A stretch of 64,000 bases of DNA from Moringa oleifera (Eukaryota > Streptophyta > Magnoliopsida > Brassicales > Moringaceae), in NCBI GenBank assembly GCA_021397835.1, contig JAJFZO010000566.1:4340001-4404000 (forward strand), written 5' to 3'. Within the stretch, counting starts at the first letter, position 1; each line of letters starts with the position of its first letter. Shown here in pieces: positions 47,459 through 59,880 of this stretch. Below the pieces are notes generated by a model. That model did no database searches. It saw nothing but the letters and a program-made list of their open reading frames with translations, and was not told the DNA's origin. Made by a program: the position numbers and the translations under genes.

Positions 47459-48200
47459 TGAAAGAACGGGTATTCTCTCTTCCTTTCTCTTCATCATCAT
47501 CAGGAAATTTGGTTCTGATTAACGCTATTTATACCACATATCACTAAGGAAAGCCATGGAGTGCATCGCAGACCTTAGATTTCTCCTCCCACCACTGATA
47601 AACATTGTCTTTCTGGTCCTCACTCTGGACAATGATGATGTCGTGAAGCTTCTTCTTCATCATCCCCTTCTCTTGGTAGCCCTCTTGAGTGCCTTGCTGC
47701 TCTTTCCGCTGCTCTTTCTCTCCATTTCGGTTGAGCTTTCTCTCAGTACCAGCCATGTGGGCTTGTGTGTTGGTAGTTTCTTGGGTTCCTTGACTATCCT
47801 GTTGGTAGCCTCTATTGTCTGTCCTCCGTCTCTTTTCTGGGTTGCTTATTCCTTTCTTGTGGTTGTTTCTCCTGGCTATAAAAGAATTCTTGATCTCTGT
47901 ATACAATCATGTAACTGGCTTCCACACGCGTTGGTGTCTTTCCCTACTTTTCTTGTTAGGATCTTTCGTGTTACCCGGGACCCAGAAAACCCGCAAGCCA
48001 GTCCTCCCCCTCAAATGGAAACTGAAACTGATTAAACACATGGAGATCGCTGGAGAGATGAGCCCAATTCAGGGCGTGACTGGGTGGTCTTTATAAAGGA
48101 GTAGCAAGCATCTCAAGCTTGTTACTCCTCTACCTTGTACTTCTCATCAGCTTTTAGTATTCAGTGATCAGTGGAATAAGTAAAGGATACTTGATACATG
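47459..48200 (-). repeat. Family X copy 2 (direct duplication)
   Basis: This is the partner of 45839-46580, at +1620 bp with no indels. On plus, one substitution creates a stop in the opposite-strand frame near 48033, which supports that frame being non-coding. The minus-strand TATA-like sequence is also present. Confidence 0.92.
47544..47906 (-). CDS. Family X hydrophilic small ORF, copy 2, function unknown
   Basis: Same frame and length as 45924-46286. Six substitutions fall inside the frame, four of them changing residues (Glu to Lys, Ala to Thr, Arg to Gln, Gln to Arg). With such recent duplication the survival of the frame says little about selection. As in copy 1, the first ATG is at MAGTERK, so the coding part may be about 70 residues or part of a spliced gene. 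Confidence 0.35.
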   Translation of the reverse strand: MYTEIKNSFIARRNNHKKGISNPEKRRRTDNRGYQQDSQGTQETTNTQAHMAGTERKLNRNGEKEQRKEQQGTQEGYQEKGMMKKKLHDIIIVQSEDQKDNVYQWWEEKSKVCDALHGFP

Positions 48201-51200
48201 CATGCTTGTTCTTATATTGTTTGATTACACTAACAAAAAGTGAGTTATTTCTTCAGAGTTTATATCTGCTTCTCTCCATGTGATATCCCAAATCTACAGA
48301 TCCCAAAGTTTTGCATTGATGAAATTCTGAGACTGAACATGGCTACACGAAGAAGAAGGAGAGAAAAGGCATTAGGTTAGGGCTTTGAGGAGTAAGTAAG
48401 CCAGCTGAGTTGTTTAAGTCCCTATATGTTGTCCTTTCTTTATGAATTTGATTGAACTATGGTTTACCTAAATACACTGCCAATATAAAATGAAACAGCA
48501 AAGCTAAACAGGGAAAGTAACCAACTTGAATATTAGTTTGATTTTGCTCCTAATTAAAGTCTTGTCGAAGCAGATGAACTTGCTTGAACAAACGAGTTCG
48601 TTACCGTCCAGTGGAAAACTTTTGTTGTATAAGAATGTGAGATTCTTATGAAGATAAAAGTGGATTACCCTCTTTAGATAAGAATGTTACTATCAGATTA
48701 AAGATACAAATGCCAAAAGTGAAAATCCTTTCGTCTTGGTTCCTTGTGAGTTTTCCACATGAAATGACAAAAGCAGTTGTTGACTATCTAACAGCTTCTT
48801 TCCAACTTCTCGTTTTGGTGTTATAGGAATTAAGCTAATGTGGTTATCCGATGACAAATGAGCAATACGGTTATCCAATGGCAAATGAGCAATTAATGAA
48901 GTTTAATGACTTAAAGTTCTTAGTTATTCATATGATCAATGCGACGTTCAATGACTTAACTTCTTTGTTTGTTGCACGAAATTCTAGTCCGAAGCTGTCG
49001 GACACCAAAGGAAGTTACTTCGAAAAACTTACTATGCTTGACAGTAACTGATGTAACGCTCCAACAACCCTTTAAAGACAGTAAAAAACAATAAAAACTT
49101 ACTGTGTTTTTATTGCCCCATTTATTTTAAGACAGTAACTTGCTGAATTATGGTGTCGAATCTTAACACAGGATATATAGCAAGGAGAGACAAGAACGAG
49201 AAAAAATAAAATAAAATTAAGCAACCCTGAAACTAGATGAAGCCGGCTAGTAACACAGGATAGTGAAGGAAGCCAAAAATACTTAATATCATCACTTATT
49301 TAGGAAATCCAATCTTATAAGAATGAGTGGGTGGGGATCCTCATGAGAGAGAGAGAGAGAGAATCCCACAGAAGGCAAATGACCAAATGGTCGTTTGATT
49401 CCTTATTGCAGTATCAGTTCGAATCCAAGTGCCGGTGAGATTGGACAGATGAGAGAGAGAGAGAGAGAGAATCAACGTAGTAATAGATTTGGAAATATAC
49501 AAAACCACATTATCAATCAAAATCGAACATTATTACTAACTCTAATGTGCCAATAATTAACACATCATACAGTTTTCATATAATATTCCACCAACAACAG
49601 TAAAAAGCAAAGTAAGAACAAAAGGAAAGACATGCATTAGCTAGCCAGCAAAGCCATCCATTCATGTAGACCGACCTGAGTAAGTCTTCTTCTCTACATG
49701 CTATTATGTTATGTCTTGACTTGATTCCATCATCAACCCTTTCTTTCAAATAAAACTGCAGACAGTGAAAGCAAAGAAAACCCAAGGCCATTGCGGTTAC
49801 AAGAAGCCACAAAATTTGACAATTTCTTGTATGAACTAGAAAAATTAATTCTGAGGCAACATGTAAAATCCTTCTTCCTTCATTAGTGTGCACTGCCTAT
49901 ATAATTCTTTTGATATTAAAAATAAGACTTTAAACGAGAGTTTTGGTTATTTAATTTATAATTTAGTAAATAATTTTTTCAAGAAAAAAAATTGTTAATG
50001 GAGATGCCAAATTGTTAATTGACTTTTTCATTCATTAGGACGAGATGCTATTAAGCTTGTTCTAAAAGGGTGTTTACTGGTCCTCAATCAGTGCCCTTGA
50101 AAGATAGGGCTTGTGTGTGATCCAAGAATCAAGCCTCAAGAAGCCCACAAGGGCTGTTGCGATAAGGAGGTTTGGGGAGTGTCAGGGTTGTGCTCTAATA
50201 GAAAGAGACGAACTCCACTAACGGGGCTCATCAGGGCTAAATGTGAGGGCTTGGGACTCCATTCTTGAGTAAGAGTAATAAGGATTAGACCCATTGCAAC
50301 TACATCATCGAATAATGGACTTGCGGAAAGAGAGATCACTTCCTAAGAAGGAAGCAAAGGCCATTAAACCCACCCGTCAAGACAAAAGAATTCAAAGGAA
50401 GGATGAAGGCCCAGCAGAGATGATTCCATTCCCTGATATGAGTGCTTCTATACATGCCCCGATCTCTAACTCATACTGGATCCAGTCGCATCCTCTTGGA
50501 ATTAATGGAATATAGCCCAATGTCATCTGATCTTACTCCCCTGATATTGGACTCTTGAGACTTTGCTCCATCCAATCATTCCTCCCGAGCGTTTGTGTTC
50601 GCTGGGAGTCTTCTTCATGGGACCTGGAAGGAAAACCCACCACTGGAACTTGCTTTAATTTGAAAACAAAAATGAAACGATTATCATATGTATTATCTAT
50701 AATATTTATATATGCATTTAAAAATGATTTTGATGTTCTTGTGAATTAAAATACATTTAATTTGGAAGTTTAATTCTAAATTATCAATAAGAAAGTTTAA
50801 AAATATCTGCATATACTTTAAATTATATCAAATTCAATAAAAAAAGGTTTACTAGTTTTTCTATTATGGGTAATTAAAAAATTGTAAATCAACACTGGAC
50901 TGCGTTGCACTTTGCATCAACTCTGAAAATCATTTATTTAGAGATCTCTTAAGCATCTCAGCTCAACAAATACTGCAATTAATTTAGCCAAACAACATCC
51001 AAACATAAGTTCATGTTCCTTAGGTTTTCCAAAAAAACAAATCAGCAAACGTAGATGATCTAAACTGAAACTTAAAGAGATCATGGCAACTAAATACATG
51101 CAATCTACTTGCCTACATTCACGACTGAACCTCGTGAAGCAAGAGGCTCAAGATAATACAATAATAATCAGAGATTACAAAATATCCACAAAATAAGGAA

Positions 51201-52440
51201 GAACAAACCAAAACAGCTATAGTGCTTGCTCCTAATTGATTACAGTCAATCTACTAAGAAAAAGTTTGTAAGAGAGAAAGATGCGGCGTCAATGAACCAA
51301 TTACGAGTTCCAACGCTTGTTGTCTATAATTTCTGTCCTTAACACCGACCAAAATGAATTACATGCAAAGAGCATGTTCTGCTCTTTAGATAGAGTTGGA
51401 CAAGTTAGTTGTCTGCTGGCAAGTGCCTTGACAACTATTCTTTCACGCTTTTGACATGTTAGCTTCGTTACCAGATCAGCATGCACCATTAAACAAAATG
51501 ACACATTCATGCATGTTTGAACCTCTGCTTTTCAGAATCACAAAGCCAATTAGATGGCAAGTTAGAGATATCCTCTGACTTAAATCATCTCCAGCTTTCA
51601 AATTTGACTAAATTTGCTACTCGTGGGAGGCTGATTGATTGAAACAAAGAGTAAGAGTAGCACCAAGAAGAAATAAAGAAGTAAAAATACCATTCTCAAG
51701 ACCATTACTACTAAAGAATATCCAAAGTAGCATGACAAGCTCATTAGCTATAGCAAATTAAATCAACGAGGAAATTGGCTTATTTATCCTTTTTTGTTTT
51801 TTTCCTTTCCACTGAAAATGTCGCAAAACACTAATTTAATTTCTTTAAAGCACATTCTTTAGCTGTTACAATCGAAATGCCCTCAAGTATTAAAATTTGA
51901 AAAGAAAAAAAAAACTAAGCTATGATTTTTTTCTCTCTTCTCTAAAAAAAAAAAAAAAAACATACTCTCTTGCATGTACAAAGAGATGATCAAGCAAAAC
52001 CAATTATCAGTGAGAAAGATTCAAATTTTTGGTAAGTATTGTACTCGATGTCATTTGGATTTTGTTCCTTCAGTATTATGACAAGCAATTTTTGAATTTT
52101 TTTCGAATATTTGTGTATCTCTTAAATATTATATATAAAGTAATGTTGACACTGTAATTGTCAAAAAGAAAATTTTTCTATCCTGACAATATGGTAAAAA
52201 GAGTCTACATTTTGGAACATTATTATGAGCACATTCTGTGAAACACCCACATCTTTTCGTCACTAAAATGGCAAGCATTGCTTGATAAATTATAAAGAAC
52301 TACAAAGTTGAGTGCATTTGAAGTTCGTTTCAGCTTCATGCGTGCAAGTCACTTGTATTATTCTAATACACCATGTAATAATATATTGGTTGCATGTATT
52401 GCTACATGGGGACTATATGTCATGTGCGTGTATTATTCAT
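48201..52440. other. AT-rich spacer with GA microsatellites
   Basis: (GA)n runs occur at 49345-49362 and 49451-49470. A minus-strand 105-codon frame at 49576-49893 has a hydrophobic middle but no recognised family. The less AT-rich 50090-50640 holds no domain. I see no gene. Confidence 0.5.
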
Positions 52441-52640
52441 ACAAGACATGTAATTTTGTACATGGTTCGTGTAATGTTACACATGGTGCATGTAGTGTTA
52501 TACCATTACCTTAAATTATTTTGAAGTCATCTAATGTTGTACATAGCACATGTAATGTTATATTATTAGCGTAGATTAAGTTGTTCCGTTATAATATTGT
52601 ACATAGTGCATGTAATGTTGTATTATCATAGTAGATTATT
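52441..52640 (+). repeat. Tandem repeat, 21-bp and 60-bp periods
   Basis: Two 21-bp units (52451-52492, 'taattttgtacatggttcgtg' type) are followed by units with a 60-bp period. The phrase 'aatgtt.tacat.g..catgta' recurs at 52473, 52533 and 52593. Two overlapping open frames at 52308-52524 are products of the repeat and not genes. Confidence 0.75.
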
Positions 52641-54899
52641 TTGCATTTTTTCATGTAAAAATGGCATGTTGTACCGGCCCATTTCAAAATGTTTTCTAAA
52701 TCCGTGACCTAATTAACAAAGTAGATGATGTTTCACCAATGAATCTCATTGTACTTTAATGAAGCTCATGGTGACTTCATTAATGAAAGACGTCATGTTT
52801 ACAGAAATATATAGAGGCTTTTAGTTAATTATTTTTGAAACCGACATAAAGTCCTATTAGGTTTATTTCCTTTTGTTTGCGGCAACCGCAGGTACGGAAG
52901 ACCCTATTAAAGAACAGATTAATTGCAATAATTAAAACACAATCTAATTAACTTTTTTCTTTGAACCTTCCAACCCGTATGCAACTTTCATCCCTCACTT
53001 TCTTGAACTTATTGAGACTTCCTTCTTTTCATTTATGATGAATCCTTGAACAAGTTCCATATCTAATCTTCTTTCATATTTACTAAATTTGTTTTTCCTT
53101 TGGATCGATCTTAATCTATGGATTCTTTAATGGACCGATCCTTTCTTACTGACATGTAAGAACTTTCTGTCAATAACCTATGCAGTACAAACATTCAAAA
53201 CAAGGCAATAGCATATCACTTATATAATGCATACAATCTAAGTGTGACAAAGAACCTAACCGATATTCAATTGTGCATTTGATCAGATGCATCAAATGGG
53301 GAAATCTGCATCATATATGTATATAGGCTGCAATATAATAGTGTTGCTCTTCATATCTGGTAGATAAAGAAATTTGGAGAAAAATGACTGTTGATGCAAT
53401 GATCTAAAATTCATGATGCGAAGCTCAAAATTTAATTAGTATTGTTATGGCAAGATTTGTTTCAGCGGATTCTGAAGAGCATCCACCTCAATTATTGTCA
53501 AGAATGAATGACAAAGGCATACACCTACCTCGGCAAACTAACCTGAATATAAAACTACTACTCCTGCAAGCAAATTTTGAACATAGACCTTAGAAATTCT
53601 GGTGCCCCAGAGAAAATATTAAAGTGATTATTGCCATGCACATGTTGGCGTCTACGCGAAAAACAATAGCATTAATTGCTCATATTCATTGAATACCAAT
53701 TAGCTTATTCTGTGAACATCCAAAAGAGGGCAAAAACATTAAGCATATATATCGTGTATATCAGATGGGAAACAACAGCTTTGCTCGTTTGACATGGACA
53801 TGTAAAGTGAAACTAAGATGAAAAGGACCAATGCTTATCTATAATTTCTGATAAATTAGTAATCTAGAAGGTAAAGATGCATGATTTATCTTACCATATT
53901 CATGTGTGCAAAAGCAGCCCTCCTCGCCCAGAAAAGCCTCCTCCCACAGGCGAGAAAGCTACATGGCCGACATCAGGTCATTTTATATTCTTTCAAGTTG
54001 CATGAAAGATAATTAATTTATTTAATAATTGGGGACAATATTAAAGTTTATGGTTTTTATTTTATATTATTTTGTTATATCTTAAGGACAATTAAGCACC
54101 ATTAAGCACTAATTTGAATCATTAACACTACTGTTTTGGTTTCTTCTATTAACATTACAACTCTACAATCATTGACATGTGCAGATTGTGAATGTTTAGG
54201 ATCAAAAGAAGACAAATAAGGTTTCCATTGTCAGTGCTTAATCATAATACATCACTAAATAGTGTTTATATAAGTTTGCTAAAATGTAGTTGCATGAAAT
54301 TAAACTAGTCTAGTAAGATATAAACTAAAGAAGAGCAGATCTCACATAGAATCGAACTACATATCCTGACTAAAGATAAAGATAAAGATAAATGTAAATG
54401 TAATACAGATATCATTTGATTTAGTACATTTCAACTTGGTAAATAATTATCATGAATTCATTTGGTGACTCCATGGAAGATCCAGATATGGTAGTTGCAG
54501 ACATTGTGGAACCCTTTCTTTGAGTTGGAAAAACCTTTTTTTGACCCACAACTGGGAAATACATTGAATCAATGAAGGAAGGAGAAAGGCTTATGTCCGA
54601 GCCATTAGGTGCGGTGCACTGTGTCATGTTTTTTATATGTATCCGAAAATTAATTTGGAGCTTCAAAATCCTTCCTTTTTTGGGTAGCACTGCCTATATG
54701 ACGCTATTAGATTCAAAGCACAGTTTGCCTTGGTTTAGAGACCCTAACACATGCATCTGGGGCTTTCTAAGCTGCCTTTTAACTATATTAAAAGAAATTA
54801 AAAGGGAAAAAAAAAGATGTTTTTATGAGTCAAATCAACAATTATATGTTGTGTAACATGTGAAACTTCTCAGATGATTATTTTATCACAAAAAAGATC
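52641..54899. other. AT-rich spacer, nothing recognised
   Basis: No domain, RNA gene or repeat of note. Two open frames overlap on opposite strands (54421-54690 minus, 54572-54856 plus) without recognisable content. Confidence 0.5.
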
Positions 54900-54975
54900 G
54901 TGAATATGGAAACTTTAGTGCTACCAAATTGCAGGACGTGAATACGGAAACTTTAGTGCTACCAAATTGCAGGAC
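54900..54975 (+). repeat. 38-bp tandem duplication
   Basis: Two adjacent 38-bp units (54900-54937 and 54938-54975) beginning 'gtgaata' and ending 'ttgcaggac' differ at one base. A partial third unit ending in 'caaattgcaggac' lies at about 55047-55065. Confidence 0.9.
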
Positions 54976-56399
54976 AGGGAACCTACTGCAACTGATGATT
55001 GTTTCATTCATCAAGAAGATTATGAGGAACCAAGCTAGTTAATTAGTACTATCAAATTGCAGGACGGTCAATGGTTGATGATCGTTACCAGACTTGTATT
55101 GAAGATAGGAAGGCTCTCTTTGATCATTGTTTGCTTCATAGTAATGGAACATGTAGAAGTTCTCAGTAGCAATTCTTCAAAGGAAAATATATGTTCCTAA
55201 TTGGCATGTGGAGGGTTATTGAACCATTTATAATCAGACAATTTTATTTTATTTTTTAACCTGTTGATGAATTAGTATTTGCAAAACTCATTCCATTTCT
55301 CTCTATTAAAATCAAAACTTATTTCCGTCAGTGCTAAGAAACTCGTTTTGCTATCACAATTGACACAGCCTCTTTCACTCATGCATTTCAAACTCATCTT
55401 TATTTCAATTTTCTCTCTAATAAATCGTATTACCTGAGTCGCCTTAATCCTCTATTAATCTCTTTTCCTTTCTTCTCCATGTGTCATTTCCTCATTGTTA
55501 TTTTCTTTGACCCATCAATGCCACATACTCTAAATAAGAGCTAAAACTATAAAGGTTAATGATTTAGAACATTTTTAAGAAGATAAGTATTTTTTGTTTC
55601 AATTTTAAGAATTAATTAGCTCTTTAGGGTTTGAACTTTTGAGAGAAATCAAATGGGAATCTATTGTCACAGTTTGTGTAGATTCTGGTATAGCAGTAAT
55701 CTTAATCATTCTTGAAGTTCTAAAGTACACACTGGATCTCTTATAATATATACTTCTATTTATTTAAAATTATAAACAAAATAAATATAATTTTTTTTAT
55801 ATAATTAACTTAATATTTAACTATTTTCAGTTTCAATAGGATGACTGTCTGAATTAGAAGAGTCTAAACAACAATCTAGCCTTTGGTTAAGCAGCAGAAA
55901 ATCTCCATGAAGAACTAAAGAGTCGGAGACATCTATCATTCACGTGATTCTTTTTTTCTTTCCGAAAGCACTTGTCTGAAAGAAAATATTTTCCTGGAAA
56001 TACTATCTATCCAAACATAAGCCACTAAAACCGCAGCCTATCAGCTGGAGCTCTCGAACAGAGATCCACTGTCCCTTCCATCCACGCGGCAAAAATCCAT
56101 TAGCCCAAGTACAAAGTTTAAAGGGGTTAAACCAGGAATCAGCTATTGTAGCTTTGAGGGTTTTTGTCCATCGCCAGCAGGAGGCTCGGATTCCCCGAAC
56201 CAGAACTACATCCCACTGGCATGCCTACACCTCAAAAGCCCCAACCTACTGCCTCTTTTCTCTCCCTCCTCTCCTTCTCTGCCTAGCACTGTCAAAGTTC
56301 TCACGTACGGAATTTCATCAATGTGAAGCTTACCGGGCCGTGTCTATCTGGGTGTGTTCTAACTGAGTCAGTGGGCATATTGCATAGGGAGAAACGCGT

Positions 56400-56430
<31 letters not shown>

Positions 56431-57026
56431 TAGATGCCTATAAAACTGTAAAGTAACTTCACTTTTGTTGATACATATGAATAACTAAGAATAAATATCT
56501 GTTTCTTGTACCTTATGTTCTATTTGTTTGTGGACGTCTACTTCCACCGATTGTAATTATTTCAAAGAAAATAGAGCAAACCATACTTTAACATAAAAAT
56601 GGTCTTGTATATCAGCAGAGACACAGCAACTGTAAGCCTTGATTCGGTTAATCTTAAGCAGATTCAAACATACAAGCACACAATATATAACTTTACTTTG
56701 TGATCCGGGATCCGCTGGGAAATAGTACTATAATCTTTATGATTCTGAGTCATATGAGGTGATCACTTAGGCACTTGCACCGGCTTATCTCACTTTATGT
56801 TACATAATTCTTTTTCTGCATTTGTGACCCATCAAAACCTGAAAGCTAAAGGAAATCAAAGTTGCTCATGTGGTATTTTTCACTTATTCAACTGAGTGAA
56901 TGATACAATGTAACAATGAAGCAGGTTGCAGGGAATAAAGCATTTCAAGCTTGACTGGTTAGCTGCCGCTACTCTCCAATCCAGATGACGCAGTCAAGTG
57001 TTTGAAATGGGCTGAACTTGGATGCC
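54976..57026. other. AT-rich spacer with TA/GATA microsatellite
   Basis: A TA run at about 56399-56410 passes into GATA units at 56411-56430. A 70-codon open frame at 56154-56366 on plus has no recognised domain. No gene is supported. Confidence 0.55.
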
Positions 57027-57125
57027 ATTACCTTGTGTTTGATCAGTTTCAGTTCCCATGTGAGGAGGAGTAGGAGTAAGAGGAGGAGGAAGATGGGGTT
57101 CAGAGTATCCTTGATCATGGGTAAC
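57027..57125 (+). repeat. Short degenerate fragment of family X
   Basis: 'tgtgtttgatcagtttcagt' at 57032-57051 and the following 'cccatgtgagga' resemble the reverse complement of 46380-46435, and a 'gggtaac' block follows as in that copy. Only about 35 bases match well, so this copy is less certain than the others. Confidence 0.45.
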
Positions 57126-58837
57126 CGATTGGGTAACCAATGCCCAATAGTTGTGAGCTATTAATTATGATTATTTTTCGATTTTAAAATTCATTTGACA
57201 TTTAAAATTGATACCCAAAAGAAAATATATTATTATATGAAGAAAAAATTGAATGATAAATATATATGAATGTAAAATATGAAATCATCAACTATAATTT
57301 TTTGAAAAGTATAAAGACTTCACCTTTGTTTCACTCCTTAATCCTCAAAATCAAAAATATTTTTTGCACTCTTACTCCACCTTTAAGTGTCTTCAACAAC
57401 ATGTTTAAGATTTGGAACAATGCAACAATAGTATCTTAATATTTTCCTAAAATAATAACACTAAATAATTAATGAACTTCTCTTGATTTATTTTCAAGAA
57501 TCTTCATTTAGTCCTTAAACATGAATTTTCATTTTCAGTAAATAAAAAGAAAATTAGATTTGAGTTATAGAAATGCAAACAAAATATTTTTCTTCTTTGA
57601 AAATAATTTTTGTTAAAGAACATAAAGACCCATCCCTTCAGTCATTTTTACAATCTTAAAAAGACGAAAGCAATTTTCTTTTGAAAATAATTTTGCATAA
57701 AAAATAAAAATTTCTTCCCCATGTTTTTGAAAATAATTTTTTATTAGACAATATGAATATTTTTTTCTTGGCACATCTTCATAACCTCAGAAAAAAAAAC
57801 TATTTTTGTTTTTGAAAGCAATTTTTACTAAAAAATATATACTGGCCTCGAGTCATTTTTATCTTTAAAAAAAATCAAAGCTTTTTTTTTTTTTTTTACA
57901 ATCCATCTTTAATATAGAGAATATAACAAAGTTGTCACAACTAAAGTCCCATCTAAAGTGAACCCTTTTTATATGAAAAATAAATTTAAGAGTAGCAATT
58001 AACCATCATTTAAAAAAGAACGAAGCTTATTGGTTTTCTTTTTTTATAGAGAAAATTGGATTCAAGAGTCGAGTATGCTCAAAAAGGATTAATACTTTTG
58101 AAATGCACAAATTTGATACCAAATATTGCTTATTTATTTTAAAATTTTATTAGCATTTCAATTTTATTTTATCCATAAAAAATGTGATTTTGAAAAAGCA
58201 TTAAACCTTCACACTTGTTCCATTCAAAGGCTTTGAAAACATATTTTAAGAGAAAGTTGGAATTTTGGCACTTATTCCATCCCTTTTCTTCTAAATTCAA
58301 GATCCCTCCGAGTCATCTTCATAATCTTCAGAAAAAAAAATAAAATATTTTTATTTTTTAAAAAAATATAAAAAAATATAAAAAATTCTACCTTGAGTTT
58401 TCTTTATCTTTTGAAAAGAAATATATATATATATATATAGAAACAATCGTTATTCTTTATGATCCTCGGAGAACTACAAGATGGTTGAACAAGAAGCGTT
58501 GAAGTAGAAGCAGTACGAGCACTGTCCGAAGGCGATTGCGTGGTTCTTGATTCCCATCCTCCCCATCTTAACGGCTACATCAAGCCCCGTATGGTTGGTA
58601 TCCCTTCTCAACAAAACGTGGAAACCCATATTGTGGAGACAAAAACAGCTGCTTCCCCAGTACTTGAAACCCTAAGGCTCATATGGACATGTGTCTCTCT
58701 TTCTTGCTCTCTCACGTTTTCTCACCGTTCCCTTATCTTAAATACCGAATGCTCATGTTTCTCTTCTTCCATACAACAATTCCCATCTCTATCTCCCTCT
58801 CTCTCAACGATTTTTAAGTTTATCTTCATGAGGCAAA
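57126..58837. other. AT-rich spacer
   Basis: Poly-A/T rich, with an (AT)n run at 58421-58439. Composition becomes less AT-rich after about 58450. The 104-codon open frame at 58540-58854 on plus overlaps the pseudogene start and shows no family I know. Confidence 0.5.
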
Positions 58838-59373
58838 ATGCGCATGTGTTGTAATGGATACCGGGGACTGCGCAAAGGGTGCCGTGAAAATTGCAGTATC
58901 AAGCCTTGTTTGCAGTGGATTAAAAGCCCTAAGCTCGAAGCTAACGCCACAGTTTCTATTTCCAAGTTTTATGGCCACGCAGGAATCATGAACCTCATCA
59001 ACGCCGGTCCCGAACACCTCCGCTTGCAATCTTCAGGTCTTTGTTGTATGAGGCACGCAGGAGGATTGTGAACCTAATTTACGGGTCCGTGGGGCCGTTG
59101 TGGTCAGGGACCTGGCGGCTCTGCCAAGGTGCTGTGGAAGCCGTGCTAAAGGGTGCACCTATCACTCCGATTGCCTCTGAAGCCGCCGCATGTGGCCAGA
59201 GCCCGCCTCTGAAGGCGTATAACATTCATCACGTGTCGAAGGATGAGAACTCCGCTACCTCCAACGACCACCACCTAGTGAAGACTCGATGCGAAGTCAG
59301 GCGAGTCCTGAAGCCAAAAGCCAGCAGGCCTTATTTCGCGTCAGTTGCTGAGTCGAGTCGTGAGGAGGACTAG
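58838..59373 (+). pseudogene. LOB-domain (class II LBD40/41/42-like) pseudogene
   Basis: LBD proteins are plant transcription factors with an N-terminal zinc-binding C-block, a GAS block and a coiled coil. Here residues 5-19 read [15 protein letters not shown]; the family has C-x2-C-x6-C-x3-C, so the second Cys is Tyr and metal binding should fail. The GAS-block region follows ([28 protein letters not shown]). A one-base loss near 59022-59026 then shifts the frame. The rest continues in the next frame ([22 protein letters not shown]...LCQGAVEAVLKGAPITPI) until a stop at 59371-59373. The family's C-terminal tail is truncated. No intron interrupts the conserved block, whereas class II LBD genes usually have one, which may mean a retrocopy (inference). 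Confidence 0.88.
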
Positions 59374-59388
59374 ACAGCGGAAGAGAAG

Positions 59389-59880
59389 CAGGTCCTAGAT
59401 AGCAAAGGATTCCTGCTTCACAGCCTATTTGTTTATGTTGCCATTTTCAAAGCCATCAAGGCTGTACAACATGCAATAGGAAGGCCAGACTTAGCGTCAC
59501 ACTCCGAAGTTCTTTATACTGATAGAGCAGGAGACTTACATGAGTGATACTCCCAATGGTTATCCTTTATCTGGATAGGTTTCCAAGGTTCAGTGAAGCA
59601 AGCTATATTAAACCAGCGAAGCTCTGTTTTCTGGTTGAAAGACAGAACATGGTCACCCACCTCCATCCGAAATGCTTATCTCAATAATCCTACTGATCTT
59701 CTATTGAAACTCCTTTTACAAACTTTGCTGGAGCTAGATTTGAATCTATCAGCCAAGTTACATTCTGCTTTGTGGATGCTTCGAACTGCTCTTGTTAAAG
59801 AAATTGGCGGGGATCGGGGTATATGGAATGGCCAAAGAGAAAGCTCAAAAAAAAAAAAAAATCAGCAAAGAGCCCGACCC
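59389..59880 (+). pseudogene. Unidentified protein-like fragment
   Basis: Two open stretches read like real protein: about 59389-59547 ([40 protein letters not shown]) and, in another frame, 59593-59860 (SSVFWLKDRTWSPTSIRNAYLN, LLLKLLLQTLLELDLNLSAKLH). Non-random helical Leu patterns suggest former coding sequence. I do not recognise the family. It ends in an A14 run at 59847-59860 (approximate), compatible with a processed transcript copy. It may or may not belong with the LBD pseudogene upstream. Confidence 0.35.

Noticed and set aside
47208..47547. Open frames encoding poly-Pro or poly-Gly
   Set aside because: They are translations of the G52 homopolymer, not genes.
49576..49893. 105-codon minus-strand open frame with hydrophobic middle
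   Set aside because: No recognised family and no promoter or splice context; likely chance.
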